Shown: positions 16,632 to 24,590, counted from the first letter of the stretch. The stretch is 33,037 nt of DNA from Terriglobia bacterium (GCA_036496425.1 DASXLG010000249.1:1-33037); one strand, 5' to 3'. Numbers and translations: made by a program. Notes: generated by a model from the letters alone, not told the origin.

Positions 16632-16931
16632 CTACTGCTGAGCGAGCTCGCGAAGATAGTCGAAACTGTAGATTCCGGTACGATGGCCGTCGCTCCATTC
16701 GAATTGCAGTGCGTACTGCCCCACAAGCTCGATTTTCCGGAATTCCAGGTCGTCAGGGATATGAATCGGCAGGATGATGCGAACACCGGTCATTTCGTCC
16801 TTGCATGAAGCGCAGGGACACATGCCGCGAAGAATCGGCGCCAGGTAATGGCTCTCCTGGCCGTCTGCCCAGATGATCATCAGTTCGCCCGGGCTGACCT
16901 TCTTGATCTTCGTCGGCGTGCTGGCTTTCAC
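16632..16931 (-). CDS. DUF971 domain protein, partner of Mrp
   Basis: A 99-residue single-domain protein matching DUF971 (related to the N-terminal domain of gamma-butyrobetaine hydroxylase). Signature elements: LMIIWADGQESHYLAPILRG, the CPCASC motif that could bind a metal, and the C-terminal FEWSDGHRTGIYSFDYLREL. Its ATG overlaps the stop of mrp by 4 bp, indicating translational coupling. DUF971 genes or domains are repeatedly found beside or fused to Mrp/ApbC proteins, suggesting a role in Fe-S cluster handling; this role is an inference. It converges with the LLM gene, with 19 bp between the stops. Confidence 0.9.
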   Translation of the reverse strand: MKASTPTKIKKVSPGELMIIWADGQESHYLAPILRGMCPCASCKDEMTGVRIILPIHIPDDLEFRKIELVGQYALQFEWSDGHRTGIYSFDYLRELAQQ

Positions 16932-18031
16932 TCGACCTCAAGGACCGGAGCTTCGTAATTGCGGATGCTGACCTGAGCCGCGACTTTCTCGGCGATGGAT
17001 CGCAGCGTCCGGGCGCTCGGCGCATCGGGTTGAGCGAGCACGATCGGCTGACCGATGTCGGACTGCGTCCGGATGGCGAGGTCCAGCGGCACCTCCCCGA
17101 GGAATGGAATGCCGAGTTGTTCCGCCGCGCGGCTGCCGCCTCCCTGTCCGAAAATATGATCCTGCGAATTGCAGTGCGGACAGATGTAGTAACTCATGTT
17201 TTCAACAATGCCGAGGATCGGAACACGGGTCTGCTGGAACATCCGGAGCGTCTTCATCGAAATGCGCAGACCGACATCCTGCGGCGTCGAAACAATCACT
17301 GCGCCCGTCAACGGAACCGCCTGCGCCAGCGTCAAGTGAACGTCGCCGGTGCCCGGCGGCAGATCCACCACGAGGTAATCGAGTTCACCCCAGTCCACGT
17401 CGAACAGAGACTGTTGCAGCGCCTTGTGCGCCATCGGACCGCGCCAGATCAGCGGCTGGTCGGATTTCACCAGCAGGCCCATCGAGATAAATTTCAGGCC
17501 GTTCGATTCCTGCGGGATCATTCGATTCCCGACCGACTTCGGAGGCGTTTCGAGACCCAGCATGATCGGCGTCGTCGGTCCGTAGATATCGCCATCGAGA
17601 AGCCCGACCCGCGCCCCTGCTGAGGCCAGCGCGGCGGCGATATTCACCGCGATCGTCGATTTACCGACGCCGCCTTTACCGCTGCCTACCGCAACGATAT
17701 TACGGACGGCGGATAGCGCCGTCTTATCGAGCTGCGGCGCCTGCTTGACCTCGCTGGTCATTTTGACTTCCACGTTCTGAACGCCCGGAAGCGCTTTGAC
17801 GAGCGCAATCGCTTCATCGCGCATCTGGTCTTTGACGGGACACGCCGGCGTGGTGAGATTCAGATCGAACGCGACGTTGCCGGTCTCGACCTTCAGGTTG
17901 CGGATAAACCCGAGCGACACGATGTCCTTATGAAGGTCCGGATCCTGTACGCGCTTCAAAACGCCCAGGATCTGCTCGTCAGTCACACCGGTCACACCGG
18001 AATTCTTGTCTTCTTTATTCCAAAAGGCCAT
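16928..18031 (-). CDS. mrp: Mrp/NBP35-type P-loop ATPase, iron-sulfur cluster carrier
   Basis: A 367-residue ApbC/Mrp scaffold protein. The N-terminal MIP18/DUF59 domain covers about residues 18-95 (VLKRVQDPDLHKDIVSLGFI, TTPACPVKDQM). The deviant Walker A motif GSGKGGVGKST follows, then DGDIYGPT and the Walker B-like DYLVVDLPPGTGD. CPHC, the Cys pair that binds a bridging [4Fe-4S] cluster in the dimer, is present in MSYYICPHCNSQ. Length and domain order are typical. It lies 36 bp downstream of murB and overlaps DUF971, forming a three-gene operon. The N-terminal GVTGVTD comes from a short duplicated stretch and is harmless. Confidence 0.95.
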   Translation of the reverse strand: MAFWNKEDKNSGVTGVTDEQILGVLKRVQDPDLHKDIVSLGFIRNLKVETGNVAFDLNLTTPACPVKDQMRDEAIALVKALPGVQNVEVKMTSEVKQAPQLDKTALSAVRNIVAVGSGKGGVGKSTIAVNIAAALASAGARVGLLDGDIYGPTTPIMLGLETPPKSVGNRMIPQESNGLKFISMGLLVKSDQPLIWRGPMAHKALQQSLFDVDWGELDYLVVDLPPGTGDVHLTLAQAVPLTGAVIVSTPQDVGLRISMKTLRMFQQTRVPILGIVENMSYYICPHCNSQDHIFGQGGGSRAAEQLGIPFLGEVPLDLAIRTQSDIGQPIVLAQPDAPSARTLRSIAEKVAAQVSIRNYEAPVLEVE

Positions 18032-18067
18032 CGCCTCTGTCCCCGCTTTCCTTGGAAGCTCAACAGG

Positions 18068-19123
18068 CTATTGTAGCAGACTCAAACCGACGAAGACGGG
18101 CTCCGGCGCCAACCGGACGCCGAATTCGCCATAGACACGGCCATGGATTTCCCGCGCCAGGCGAAGGATGCCGGCGGCGGTGGCGCTCCCTTTGTTGACG
18201 ATCGCCAGCGTGTGTTTGGTGGAAATGCCCGCCGGCCCGATCGCGTAGCCCCTTGAAAAACCTGCATGTTCGATCAGCCACGCGGCGGAGGTTTTTACCC
18301 GGCCGGGCCCGGCATCATAACGGGGCAACGTGTGGCCGGCCCTGGCTCGCAGGTGTTCGAATTGAGATTCGCTGAGGATCGGATTCTTGAAAAAAGATCC
18401 GGCACTGCGGCAATCCGGATCGCCTTCCACCAGCAGCATCGCTTTGCGGGCGCGGATGCGACGGACCGCGTCACGAACACCACCCAGCGTCGCCGGCTCC
18501 TTGGAATTCTCGAACTCCCGTTGCACATCCGGATATCGGATCGCCGGTTCACCGTGCTCGGTTAGCGCGTATGTCACCTGAAGGACAATATATCGCTCGC
18601 GCGCCGTTGTATTGAACAGGCTCTCCCGATAGCGGAACCGGCATGCCCCAGGGATCAGATCGACAATCGAATCGGTCTCGCGATCATAGGCTCGAACTCC
18701 GGCGATGACTTCCGATACCTCCTGGCCGTACGCTCCGACGTTTTGAACCGGCGTGCCGCCGACAGAACCCGGAATTCCGCTTAAACACTCGACGCCCGCC
18801 AGATCGCGTTCCACACATTGCGCCACGAAACGGTCCCAGTCCTCGCCGGCGCCGGCGCGAGCGATCGCCTTGCCGTGATCGGCCTCCCATGCTGTTCCCT
18901 CGATTGCAATTTTCACCACGAGTCCAGGAAATCCGGCATCGGAGACCAGGAGGTTCGAACCTCCGCCCAGGACAAACAAAGGGAGTTTTTTTTCGTTGGT
19001 GAATTGAACTGATTCGAGAACGGCTGCTTCGGTTGCGGCTTCGATGAAATATCTCGCCGGACCACCGATGCGGAACGTCGTCAGGGGAGCCAGCGCCACG
19101 TTCTCCTTGATGAGTGCATTCAC
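18068..19123 (-). CDS. murB: UDP-N-acetylenolpyruvoylglucosamine reductase
   Basis: A 351-residue cytoplasmic FAD enzyme that reduces UDP-GlcNAc-enolpyruvate with NADPH to form UDP-MurNAc. It opens with APLTTFRIGGPARYFIEA and LFVLGGGSNLLVSDAGF (FAD-binding), then SGIPGSVGGTPVQNVGAYGQE, FRYRESLF, and SAGSFFKNP with the catalytic Ser. The C-terminal GVRLAPEPVFVG carries the second catalytic Glu. Length and the YRESLF-type loop indicate the E. coli-like type I form. The start ATG at 19123 is 9 nt from a TAGACT box and has no ribosome site. It is divergent from the methyltransferase gene across only 18 bp. It heads the murB-mrp-DUF971 operon. Confidence 0.95.
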   Translation of the reverse strand: MNALIKENVALAPLTTFRIGGPARYFIEAATEAAVLESVQFTNEKKLPLFVLGGGSNLLVSDAGFPGLVVKIAIEGTAWEADHGKAIARAGAGEDWDRFVAQCVERDLAGVECLSGIPGSVGGTPVQNVGAYGQEVSEVIAGVRAYDRETDSIVDLIPGACRFRYRESLFNTTARERYIVLQVTYALTEHGEPAIRYPDVQREFENSKEPATLGGVRDAVRRIRARKAMLLVEGDPDCRSAGSFFKNPILSESQFEHLRARAGHTLPRYDAGPGRVKTSAAWLIEHAGFSRGYAIGPAGISTKHTLAIVNKGSATAAGILRLAREIHGRVYGEFGVRLAPEPVFVGLSLLQ

Positions 19124-19132
19124 CGCGGTTTC

Positions 19133-19138
19133 AGTCTA
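19133..19138 (-). promoter_or_regulatory. Putative -10 box of murB (TAGACT)
   Basis: TAGACT on the minus strand lies 9 nt before the murB ATG, predicting a leader of only a few nucleotides. The same hexamer precedes the aminotransferase gene at 23423-23428. The box overlaps the 18-bp divergent gap with the methyltransferase start, so the two genes may interfere. Confidence 0.4.
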
Positions 19139-19141
19139 ACA

Positions 19142-19804
19142 TTGTGGCCCGTGCGGCACGTTCGGACCATCCTCGTTGTCCTTATTCTCGGCGGTTTGGC
19201 GGGAAACGCCCAGACCCAGGCCAAACGTCAACCTGCGCCCGTCATGTCGGCGGCCGGAGCCGACTGGCTTACCCGGCCGGAACGCATCCAGGAAGAGGAT
19301 CCGGACCGGATGCTGATAGCGCTCGATATCAAAAAGGGCTCGGTTGTTGCCGACATCGGCGCGGGCGTCGGCTATCACGTCTGGCGTCTCTCGGATATTG
19401 TCGGGCCGGCGGGGAAGGTCATCGGCGAAGACATCCAGGACGGGATGATCCGCATGATGAAAAAGAACATCGAAGACCGCAAGCTGCACAACGTCGAGAT
19501 CATTCAAGGAACGCCGACGGATCCGAAATTGCCGGCGGGCGCGCTGGATCTGGTCCTGATGGTGGACGTCTATCACGAGTTTTCCGACCCGGTGACGATG
19601 TTGAACCATATCAAAGAGGCCCTGAAGCCTAATGGCCGCGTTGTTCTGGTCGAGTTCCGGAAAGAAGATCCAAAGGTTCCGATCCAGCCGCTTCATAAAA
19701 TGTCCGTCGAGGACGTCCGATCGGAACTCGAACCACTCGGTTTCAAGTTCCAGCGCTCGCTTGAATTTCTGCCCTGGCAGCACGTTATCATCTTCACCAG
19801 GTGA
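19142..19804 (+). CDS. Class I SAM-dependent methyltransferase with signal peptide
   Basis: A 220-residue Rossmann-fold methyltransferase. Motif I is VVADIGAGVGYHVWRLSD, with the acidic residue EDIQ ending strand 2, then LDLVLMVDVYHEFSDP as motif II/III region. What is odd is a clear N-terminal signal sequence (RTILVVLILGGLAGNAQTQ), implying export although SAM is cytoplasmic. The first codon is TTG at 19142; GTG at 19151 is an equally good start and keeps the signal. The stop overlaps the symporter start by GTGA. The acceptor substrate is unknown. Similar signal-bearing methyltransferases occur in Acidobacteriota and Planctomycetota, from general knowledge of these phyla. Confidence 0.85.
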   Translation: MWPVRHVRTILVVLILGGLAGNAQTQAKRQPAPVMSAAGADWLTRPERIQEEDPDRMLIALDIKKGSVVADIGAGVGYHVWRLSDIVGPAGKVIGEDIQDGMIRMMKKNIEDRKLHNVEIIQGTPTDPKLPAGALDLVLMVDVYHEFSDPVTMLNHIKEALKPNGRVVLVEFRKEDPKVPIQPLHKMSVEDVRSELEPLGFKFQRSLEFLPWQHVIIFTR

Positions 19805-21117
19805 ATCTCCAGATCGGGGTACTCATTGGCTACTCCGCGCTGTTCATCACGGTGGGGCTGTTCATATCCCGGCGGGTGAAAAAGGCGGACGACTTTCTGG
19901 TTGCCGGACGAAGCCTGAGCCCCGGCCTGATTGCCGCGACATTTCTTGCCGCCAACATCGGCGCGGGATCGACCGTTGGCGCGACGGGACTGGGTTACAT
20001 CTACGGCTTTGGCGCGTGGTGGTGGGTCGGCTGTGCCGGTATCGGTTCCTTCATTCTCGCAAATACGGTCGGACCGAAGATCTGGTCGCTCGCGGCGAAG
20101 CATGGCTGGCGAACCGTCGGCGACTTTCTCGACTACCGTTACAGCCGTTCGGTGCGCGGCGTCATTGCCGTGTTGCTCTGGCTGGGCACGCTGATGATCC
20201 TTGCCGGCCAGCTGATCGCGATTTCACAGATTCTCGCAGTGGTGTCGGCCCTGCCAAAGTGGGAAGGCTGCCTCATTGGAGGAGTTGTTGTAACGGCCTA
20301 TTTTGCCGCCGGCGGTCTTCTCAGTTCGGCTTGGGTCAACCTGATTCAGCTCACCGTGAAGCTTGCGGGTTTCACGCTCGCAGTCCCTTTCGCGATCGCC
20401 GCGGCCGGAGGATGGGAAGGGCTGCAACCCGCCATCCGGACATCGACTCCGCTGGGCGCATCCGGCGTTTTGTCTTATGTGGCGATTCTCGTCCCCTCGT
20501 TCGTCATCTCGCCCGGTTTGATTCAAAAACTCTACGGGGCGCGCGATGCGCGCGCCGTCCGGCAGGGCGTGAACTGGAACGCGCTGGGATTGATCGTCTT
20601 TGCTTTTGCGCCGGCCATCCTCGGCATCGTCGCGCATGCTCGATTCCCGGGACTGGCGAATCGGGAACTCGCGCTTCCCCTCGTCATGACAAAGCTGATG
20701 CCCGGATGGCTGGGGCTGCTCACGCTGGCCGCCGTGTTTTCGGCCGAGGTCAGTGCGAGCGACGCGATTCTCTTCATGCTTTCGAGTTCGCTCAGCGTCG
20801 ACCTTTATAAGACGTTTTTGAAACCGAAAACGTCGGACCGGGAACTGCTCCGTATCGGACGCATTACGGCTTTCGCCGGCGCCGGCTTGGGCGTTGTGCT
20901 TGCGATTGTTCTGCCGTCGATCATTTCCGCCCTTCAAATTTTTTACACCCTGATGGCGGTGGCGCTGTCGGCGCCGCTGCTCGTCGGCCTCTACGCGCGG
21001 CGACCGACGGCGGCGCGGGCGATCGTGGCGATCGTCAGTTCGGTTTCTCTGACGGCATTCACGCAGTCGGCGCCAATAGGAATATTGGCCGCGTTCGTGG
21101 TAATGATTATGCCGTGA
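19801..21117 (+). CDS. Sodium:solute symporter (SSS family)
   Basis: A 438-residue inner-membrane transporter with about 12-13 hydrophobic segments. The SSS signature is at the N-terminus: KKADDFLVAGRSLSPGLIA, then AATFLAANIGAGSTVGATG and LGYIYGFGAWWW. The middle shows ALTGGWLSSA-like AAGGLLSSAWVNLIQ and the conserved SAEVSASDAILFMLSSS, which in family members contributes to the Na+ site. Members move sugars, amino acids, organic acids or nucleosides; the substrate cannot be told. It starts with GTG overlapping the methyltransferase stop and ends overlapping the peptidase GTG, so it is the middle of a translationally coupled trio. Confidence 0.92.
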   Translation: MNLQIGVLIGYSALFITVGLFISRRVKKADDFLVAGRSLSPGLIAATFLAANIGAGSTVGATGLGYIYGFGAWWWVGCAGIGSFILANTVGPKIWSLAAKHGWRTVGDFLDYRYSRSVRGVIAVLLWLGTLMILAGQLIAISQILAVVSALPKWEGCLIGGVVVTAYFAAGGLLSSAWVNLIQLTVKLAGFTLAVPFAIAAAGGWEGLQPAIRTSTPLGASGVLSYVAILVPSFVISPGLIQKLYGARDARAVRQGVNWNALGLIVFAFAPAILGIVAHARFPGLANRELALPLVMTKLMPGWLGLLTLAAVFSAEVSASDAILFMLSSSLSVDLYKTFLKPKTSDRELLRIGRITAFAGAGLGVVLAIVLPSIISALQIFYTLMAVALSAPLLVGLYARRPTAARAIVAIVSSVSLTAFTQSAPIGILAAFVVMIMP

Positions 21118-22154
21118 ATCGCAGATCCTTCCTTGGGGCACTCACGGCTGCGGGTCTGTTGAACCAGACCGTGTCCTACGCACAAGCGCGCGAGGGATTC
21201 ATCACCGACGTCGACGGTATCAAGGTCGGACACTTCACCGAAACACGCAGGCCGACGGGCTGCACCGTCATTCTTTATGAAGCCGGTGCTGTGGGTGGCG
21301 TCGATGTCCGCGGCTCCGCTCCGGGGACTCGCGAAACGGATCTCCTCAAACCGACGAACCTGGTGGACAAGGTCAATGCCATTGTTCTTTCCGGCGGAAG
21401 CGCGTTCGGTTTGGATTCCGCTACAGGCGTGATGCGATACCTCGAAGAACATAATGCCGGGTACCCGACTGCCGGCGGTAAAGTGCCGATCGTTCCGGCG
21501 GCGATCCTTTATGACCTTAATGTTGGCGATGGGAAAATCCGGCCCAACGCGGACTCGGGGTACAAGGCCTGCACGAATGCCAAATCCGGAGCGGTCGAAG
21601 AAGGTAGCGTCGGTGCCGGCGCCGGGGCCACCATCGGCAAGATCGGCGGCGGAAAACCGATGAAGGGCGGGATTGGAACGTCGAGCATCAAGCTGCCGAA
21701 CGGCCTCGTGGTCGGCGCGATTGTTGCGGTGAACTGCGTTGGAGATGTTATCGATCCCAGGAGCGGAAAGATCGTCGCGGGCGCGCGCACGGCGGACGGG
21801 AGATCGTTTCTGAATATCATGGAGACGTTCCGCTCGGGCCGCGGTGTGGTTCAGAACACGCCGCCGGGGCAGAACACGACCATAGGTGTGGTTGCGACGA
21901 ATGCGCGATTTGACAAGACACAGATGACCAAGATTGCGGAAATGTCTCATGACGGCATGGCTCGCGCAATCAACCCGACCCACACGCCGTCGGACGGAGA
22001 TACGCTTTTCGCGCTTTCCACCGGGACGGGGGCGGCAAACGCGAATCTTACGGCCATCGGGGCTCTCGCGGCGGAAATGGTTACCGAGGCGATCCTTCGC
22101 GCGGTGAGGAAGGCGAAATCAGTGCCCGGTTATCCGAGCGTAAGCGAGCTGTAG
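21114..22154 (+). CDS. P1 (S58/DmpA) family peptidase with Tat-type signal
   Basis: A 346-residue member of the Ntn-like DmpA/P1 peptidase group (MEROPS S58), autoprocessing aminopeptidases acting on small D- or beta-linked peptides. The signal region NRRSFLGALTAAGLLNQT is of Tat form. Domain landmarks: ITDVDGIKVGHFTE, GGVDVRGSAPGTRETDLL, IVLSGGSAFGLDSATGVMRYL, the GAGAGATIGK stretch and MKGGIGTSS, then VGAIVAVNCVGDV, where self-cleavage occurs in this family. The C-terminus has HTPSDGDTLFALSTG. GTG overlaps the symporter stop by 4 bp. An exported peptidase with an importer suggests breakdown and uptake of small peptides or amides; this is inference. It ends 41 bp before a MITE-like element. 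Confidence 0.92.
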   Translation: MNRRSFLGALTAAGLLNQTVSYAQAREGFITDVDGIKVGHFTETRRPTGCTVILYEAGAVGGVDVRGSAPGTRETDLLKPTNLVDKVNAIVLSGGSAFGLDSATGVMRYLEEHNAGYPTAGGKVPIVPAAILYDLNVGDGKIRPNADSGYKACTNAKSGAVEEGSVGAGAGATIGKIGGGKPMKGGIGTSSIKLPNGLVVGAIVAVNCVGDVIDPRSGKIVAGARTADGRSFLNIMETFRSGRGVVQNTPPGQNTTIGVVATNARFDKTQMTKIAEMSHDGMARAINPTHTPSDGDTLFALSTGTGAANANLTAIGALAAEMVTEAILRAVRKAKSVPGYPSVSEL

Positions 22155-22195
22155 GGAAGGTCTGTGGCAAAGAAGCACAGATGTCGTTCAGGCAA

Positions 22196-22411
22196 CATTC
22201 CCCTCCGTATTCAAGGAGGGGTGGCCGAGCGATCATACCGTTAGAACGCGAGGACGGGGTGGTTAGGAAAAGGTCGCGAAGCCTCATTATTTATGCTCGC
22301 GTAGCGCACCCTATTTTGTTGAAATTTACCAACCACCCCGTCTGCGCCGCTGCGGAACGGGGATCTCTTGTTAGTGGCGCAGCCACCCCTCCTTGAAAAC
22401 GGAGGGGAATG
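22196..22411. repeat. MITE-like element with 30-bp terminal inverted repeats
   Basis: The ends 22196-22225 and 22382-22411 are inverted copies over 30 bp with one mismatch, starting CATTCCCCTCCGT. A second nested inverted pair, GACGGGGTGGTT (22253-22264) and AACCACCCCGTC (22331-22342), lies inside. Each terminal repeat also forms its own small hairpin (CCCCTCC with GGAGGGG). No transposase ORF is inside the 216 bp. It occupies the gap between the convergent stops of the P1 peptidase and the 22425 gene. Its sequence differs from the 4594 element, but the architecture is the same. Confidence 0.85.
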
Positions 22412-22424
22412 GGCTTGGCCCAAT

Positions 22425-23003
22425 TCATTCCGCGCGGCCGACCAACCCTGCCTTGTACAGCCGTTCATCCATGTACATGCGTCCTGTCGCCTGGAAGATC
22501 GGCGTGTGCGCGATTTCGCAGAGATACTCCGGAATCGCCCAGAGGGGCTCTTCAGTCGTCATCCACTGCAAAGAATCAAACCGGGCCAGATTCACCGGCC
22601 TCCGCGAATACCCCCGCAGCGTTTTCTCACCCTTCAAGTTGTAGTAGTGCTCGAAGTAAGACAGCGCGAGCTCGCGCAACGTGCGGTAAACCGGAGAACG
22701 AAACCTCAGGCCGGCATAATTCGACTTTCCGATCGCCCCCCAATGCCCATTTGTCCGGTAGACAGCGATCACATGATCGTCGTCGCGCACGGCTTCGAGA
22801 TCCAGGATCAAGGGCGGATGACCGTTCGCGCGCAATGCCGCAGCGGCAAAGAGGGCGCCTTCGAAACAGTGTGCCGTATTGAAGTCGATGACGAGGCGGG
22901 GTGACCGGCAGGTCTCGCCGGACTTCTCTTTGTTGTACGGAAGGTCATCGAGATAACGCTGGATTTTTTCCGGCGTGGAGAGCTTATGCAGCAGCTTATG
23001 CAT
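22425..23003 (-). CDS. Conserved-looking protein with Cys-His transglutaminase-like pattern, unknown function
   Basis: A 192-residue cytoplasmic protein with no named family that I can assign. The segment AHCFEGALFAAAALR (Cys46), followed by GHPPLILDLEAVRDDDHVIA (His77) and IGKSNYAGLRFR (Asn95), has the Cys at a helix start and a His on a later strand, as in transglutaminase/papain-like folds. A catalytic role is inference. Basic tail motifs GEKTLRGYSRRPVNL follow. The start at 23003 overlaps the thioesterase stop by 8 bp; an upstream ATG at 23030 would overlap by 35 bp and adds MPFEVLSPG. No signal peptide is seen. It is probably co-transcribed with the thioesterase. Confidence 0.75.
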   Translation of the reverse strand: MHKLLHKLSTPEKIQRYLDDLPYNKEKSGETCRSPRLVIDFNTAHCFEGALFAAAALRANGHPPLILDLEAVRDDDHVIAVYRTNGHWGAIGKSNYAGLRFRSPVYRTLRELALSYFEHYYNLKGEKTLRGYSRRPVNLARFDSLQWMTTEEPLWAIPEYLCEIAHTPIFQATGRMYMDERLYKAGLVGRAE

Positions 23004-23400
23004 TCCTGGCGATAATACTTCGAATGGCATCCGGAAGCGGGACCGATTTGAAGGTCGAGGCGTCGACGCAGACAACGGTGATGTATCCCTCCGCGAGCTT
23101 CTCCGTGGTTGTATCGGAGACGATCTCAAAATTGTAACGGATGGTCTTCTCTCCCTTCAGCTGCGGGTTCAACCGAACCCTGATGGCGCCGCCAAGCGGT
23201 ATGGGTTTCGAGAATTTCGAAAACGCTTCGACCCGGGGCAGCCACATTTCATGGGATTTCAGAACGGACTGCAGATCCATTCCTGCCGCCCGGAACATCT
23301 CCTCTTCGGCGTGTTCGGCGAACTTGAAAAAGTGCGGAAAATGCACAATGCCTGCCGCGTCCACGTCCGCCCAATAAGTCTGCAGCCTCACCTCGAACAT
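22996..23400 (-). CDS. Acyl-CoA thioesterase, YbgC/4HBT hotdog family
   Basis: A 134-residue hotdog-fold protein. The N-terminal YWADVDAAGIVHFPHFFKFAE is the 4-hydroxybenzoyl-CoA thioesterase motif, with the conserved Asp residues before AAGIV and the aromatic HF pair, followed by AEEEMFRAAG on the hotdog helix. Such enzymes hydrolyse acyl-CoA or acyl-ACP thioesters; the chain preference is unknown. It is the first gene of a two-gene minus-strand unit and its start codon overlaps the likely -35 region of the divergent aminotransferase. Confidence 0.88.
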   Translation of the reverse strand: MFEVRLQTYWADVDAAGIVHFPHFFKFAEHAEEEMFRAAGMDLQSVLKSHEMWLPRVEAFSKFSKPIPLGGAIRVRLNPQLKGEKTIRYNFEIVSDTTTEKLAEGYITVVCVDASTFKSVPLPDAIRSIIARNA

Positions 23401-23428
23401 GACGGGTGGATTCTAGCACTGGTAGACT
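23399..23428 (+). promoter_or_regulatory. Putative promoter of the aminotransferase gene, leaderless
   Basis: ATGACG (23399-23404), an 18-bp spacer and TAGACT (23423-23428) precede the ATG at 23436 by 7 nt. The predicted start site coincides with the start codon. The -35 overlaps the first codon of the divergent thioesterase gene. Confidence 0.45.
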
Positions 23429-23435
23429 CACCGGT

Positions 23436-24590
23436 ATGGAGATGTTCTTCTCAGACTTTGCGGCAAACCTGGGGGGCGCGAAGAACCCCTTATATCTTTT
23501 GCACGACCGGCTGAAGACGGAAGGGGCAAAAGTCGTGGACCTGGTCCGCGGCAATGTCAACGAACACGGGATCGTCTACCCGCCCGATATTCTCGATGAG
23601 ATTCTGAAGATCTCAGCGGAAGGCGCTCGCGTCTATCGCCCGGATTCGCTCGGCCAGCGGCCCGCGCGCGAGGCGATCGCGCGCTACTACGACGATCTGG
23701 GTATCTCCGTCGACCAGATCCTGCTCACTCCGGGCACGAGCGTGTCCTACTGGTACTGCTTCAAGCTCCTTGCCGAACACGGCGACGAGATCCTGTGCCC
23801 TCAACCTTCATATCCGCTCTTCGATTACATCGCGCGGCTCGCCGGCCTCAACCTGACGCACTACCGGCTGGACGAATCGCAAAACTGGGCGATCGATCTG
23901 GATCATCTCGAGAGCCAGATCACGGCAGGTACGCGGGCCATCATTCTGATTTCGCCACACAATCCCACCGGCATGGTCGCGGACCAGAAGCAGCTCCAGG
24001 GCCTCGCCGACATCGCCGCACGGCATGCGCTGCCGATCATCTCGGACGAAGTGTTCAGCGAGTTTCTGTTCGGGATGGAGACGTTTCCGCGGATCGCGTC
24101 GACGAACGCGCCGCTGGTCTTTACCCTGAATGGTTTTTCCAAGATGTTCGCTTTGCCGGGAATCAAGCTGGGGTGGATGGCAATCAGCGGGAATGAACCA
24201 TTGGTGAAGAAATCGATGGCCGCGCTCGATCTGATTTCGGATACATTTCTGCCGGTCAATGAAATCGCTCAATTTGCCTGCTCGGAGATATTTGCGCGCG
24301 GGGGCGGTTTCCTGGATGGGTATCGCGACTGGATCCGGAGATGCAGGACGGCGGCGGTTGAAGGTTTGAAGGGGCTGTCATTTGTTCCGCCGCAGGGTGG
24401 GTTTTACATTACACTTCGGGTCGATCGGGATGAAGAACAACTGGCAGCGAATTTGTTGGAACGTGATGGGATTCTGGTCCATCCGGGATATTTTTACGAC
24501 ATCATGCCGGATCACCTGGTGATGACGTTTATCGAGGAACCGGAGACGGTGCGGGGTCATTTTGAGAGGATTGCGCGGCAGCTACGGTAG
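23436..24590 (+). CDS. PLP-dependent class I/II aminotransferase
   Basis: A 384-residue fold-type I aminotransferase. Motifs: VYRPDSLGQRPAREAIARYY, SPHNPTGMV (substrate/PLP contact), ISDEVFSEFLF with the Asp that pairs with the pyridine nitrogen, and NGFSKMFALPGIKLGW containing the Schiff-base Lys236. The C-terminal HPGYFYDIMPDHLVMTF holds the substrate-binding region; the usual Arg that clamps the alpha-carboxylate is replaced here, since the family reads LRxSF and this protein has LVMTF. Substrate is therefore uncertain. ATG at 23436 is chosen over GTG-type upstream codons because a TAGACT box lies 7 nt before it and homologous sequence begins there. Confidence 0.9.
   Translation: MEMFFSDFAANLGGAKNPLYLLHDRLKTEGAKVVDLVRGNVNEHGIVYPPDILDEILKISAEGARVYRPDSLGQRPAREAIARYYDDLGISVDQILLTPGTSVSYWYCFKLLAEHGDEILCPQPSYPLFDYIARLAGLNLTHYRLDESQNWAIDLDHLESQITAGTRAIILISPHNPTGMVADQKQLQGLADIAARHALPIISDEVFSEFLFGMETFPRIASTNAPLVFTLNGFSKMFALPGIKLGWMAISGNEPLVKKSMAALDLISDTFLPVNEIAQFACSEIFARGGGFLDGYRDWIRRCRTAAVEGLKGLSFVPPQGGFYITLRVDRDEEQLAANLLERDGILVHPGYFYDIMPDHLVMTFIEEPETVRGHFERIARQLR

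Noticed and set aside
19632-20810. 392-residue plus-strand ORF overlapping the methyltransferase and symporter
   Set aside because: Arg/Ser/Pro-rich shadow frame; the symporter frame contains clear transmembrane and family motifs.
20991-21983. 330-residue minus-strand ORF opposite the P1 peptidase
   Set aside because: No recognisable motif; antisense to a confident gene.
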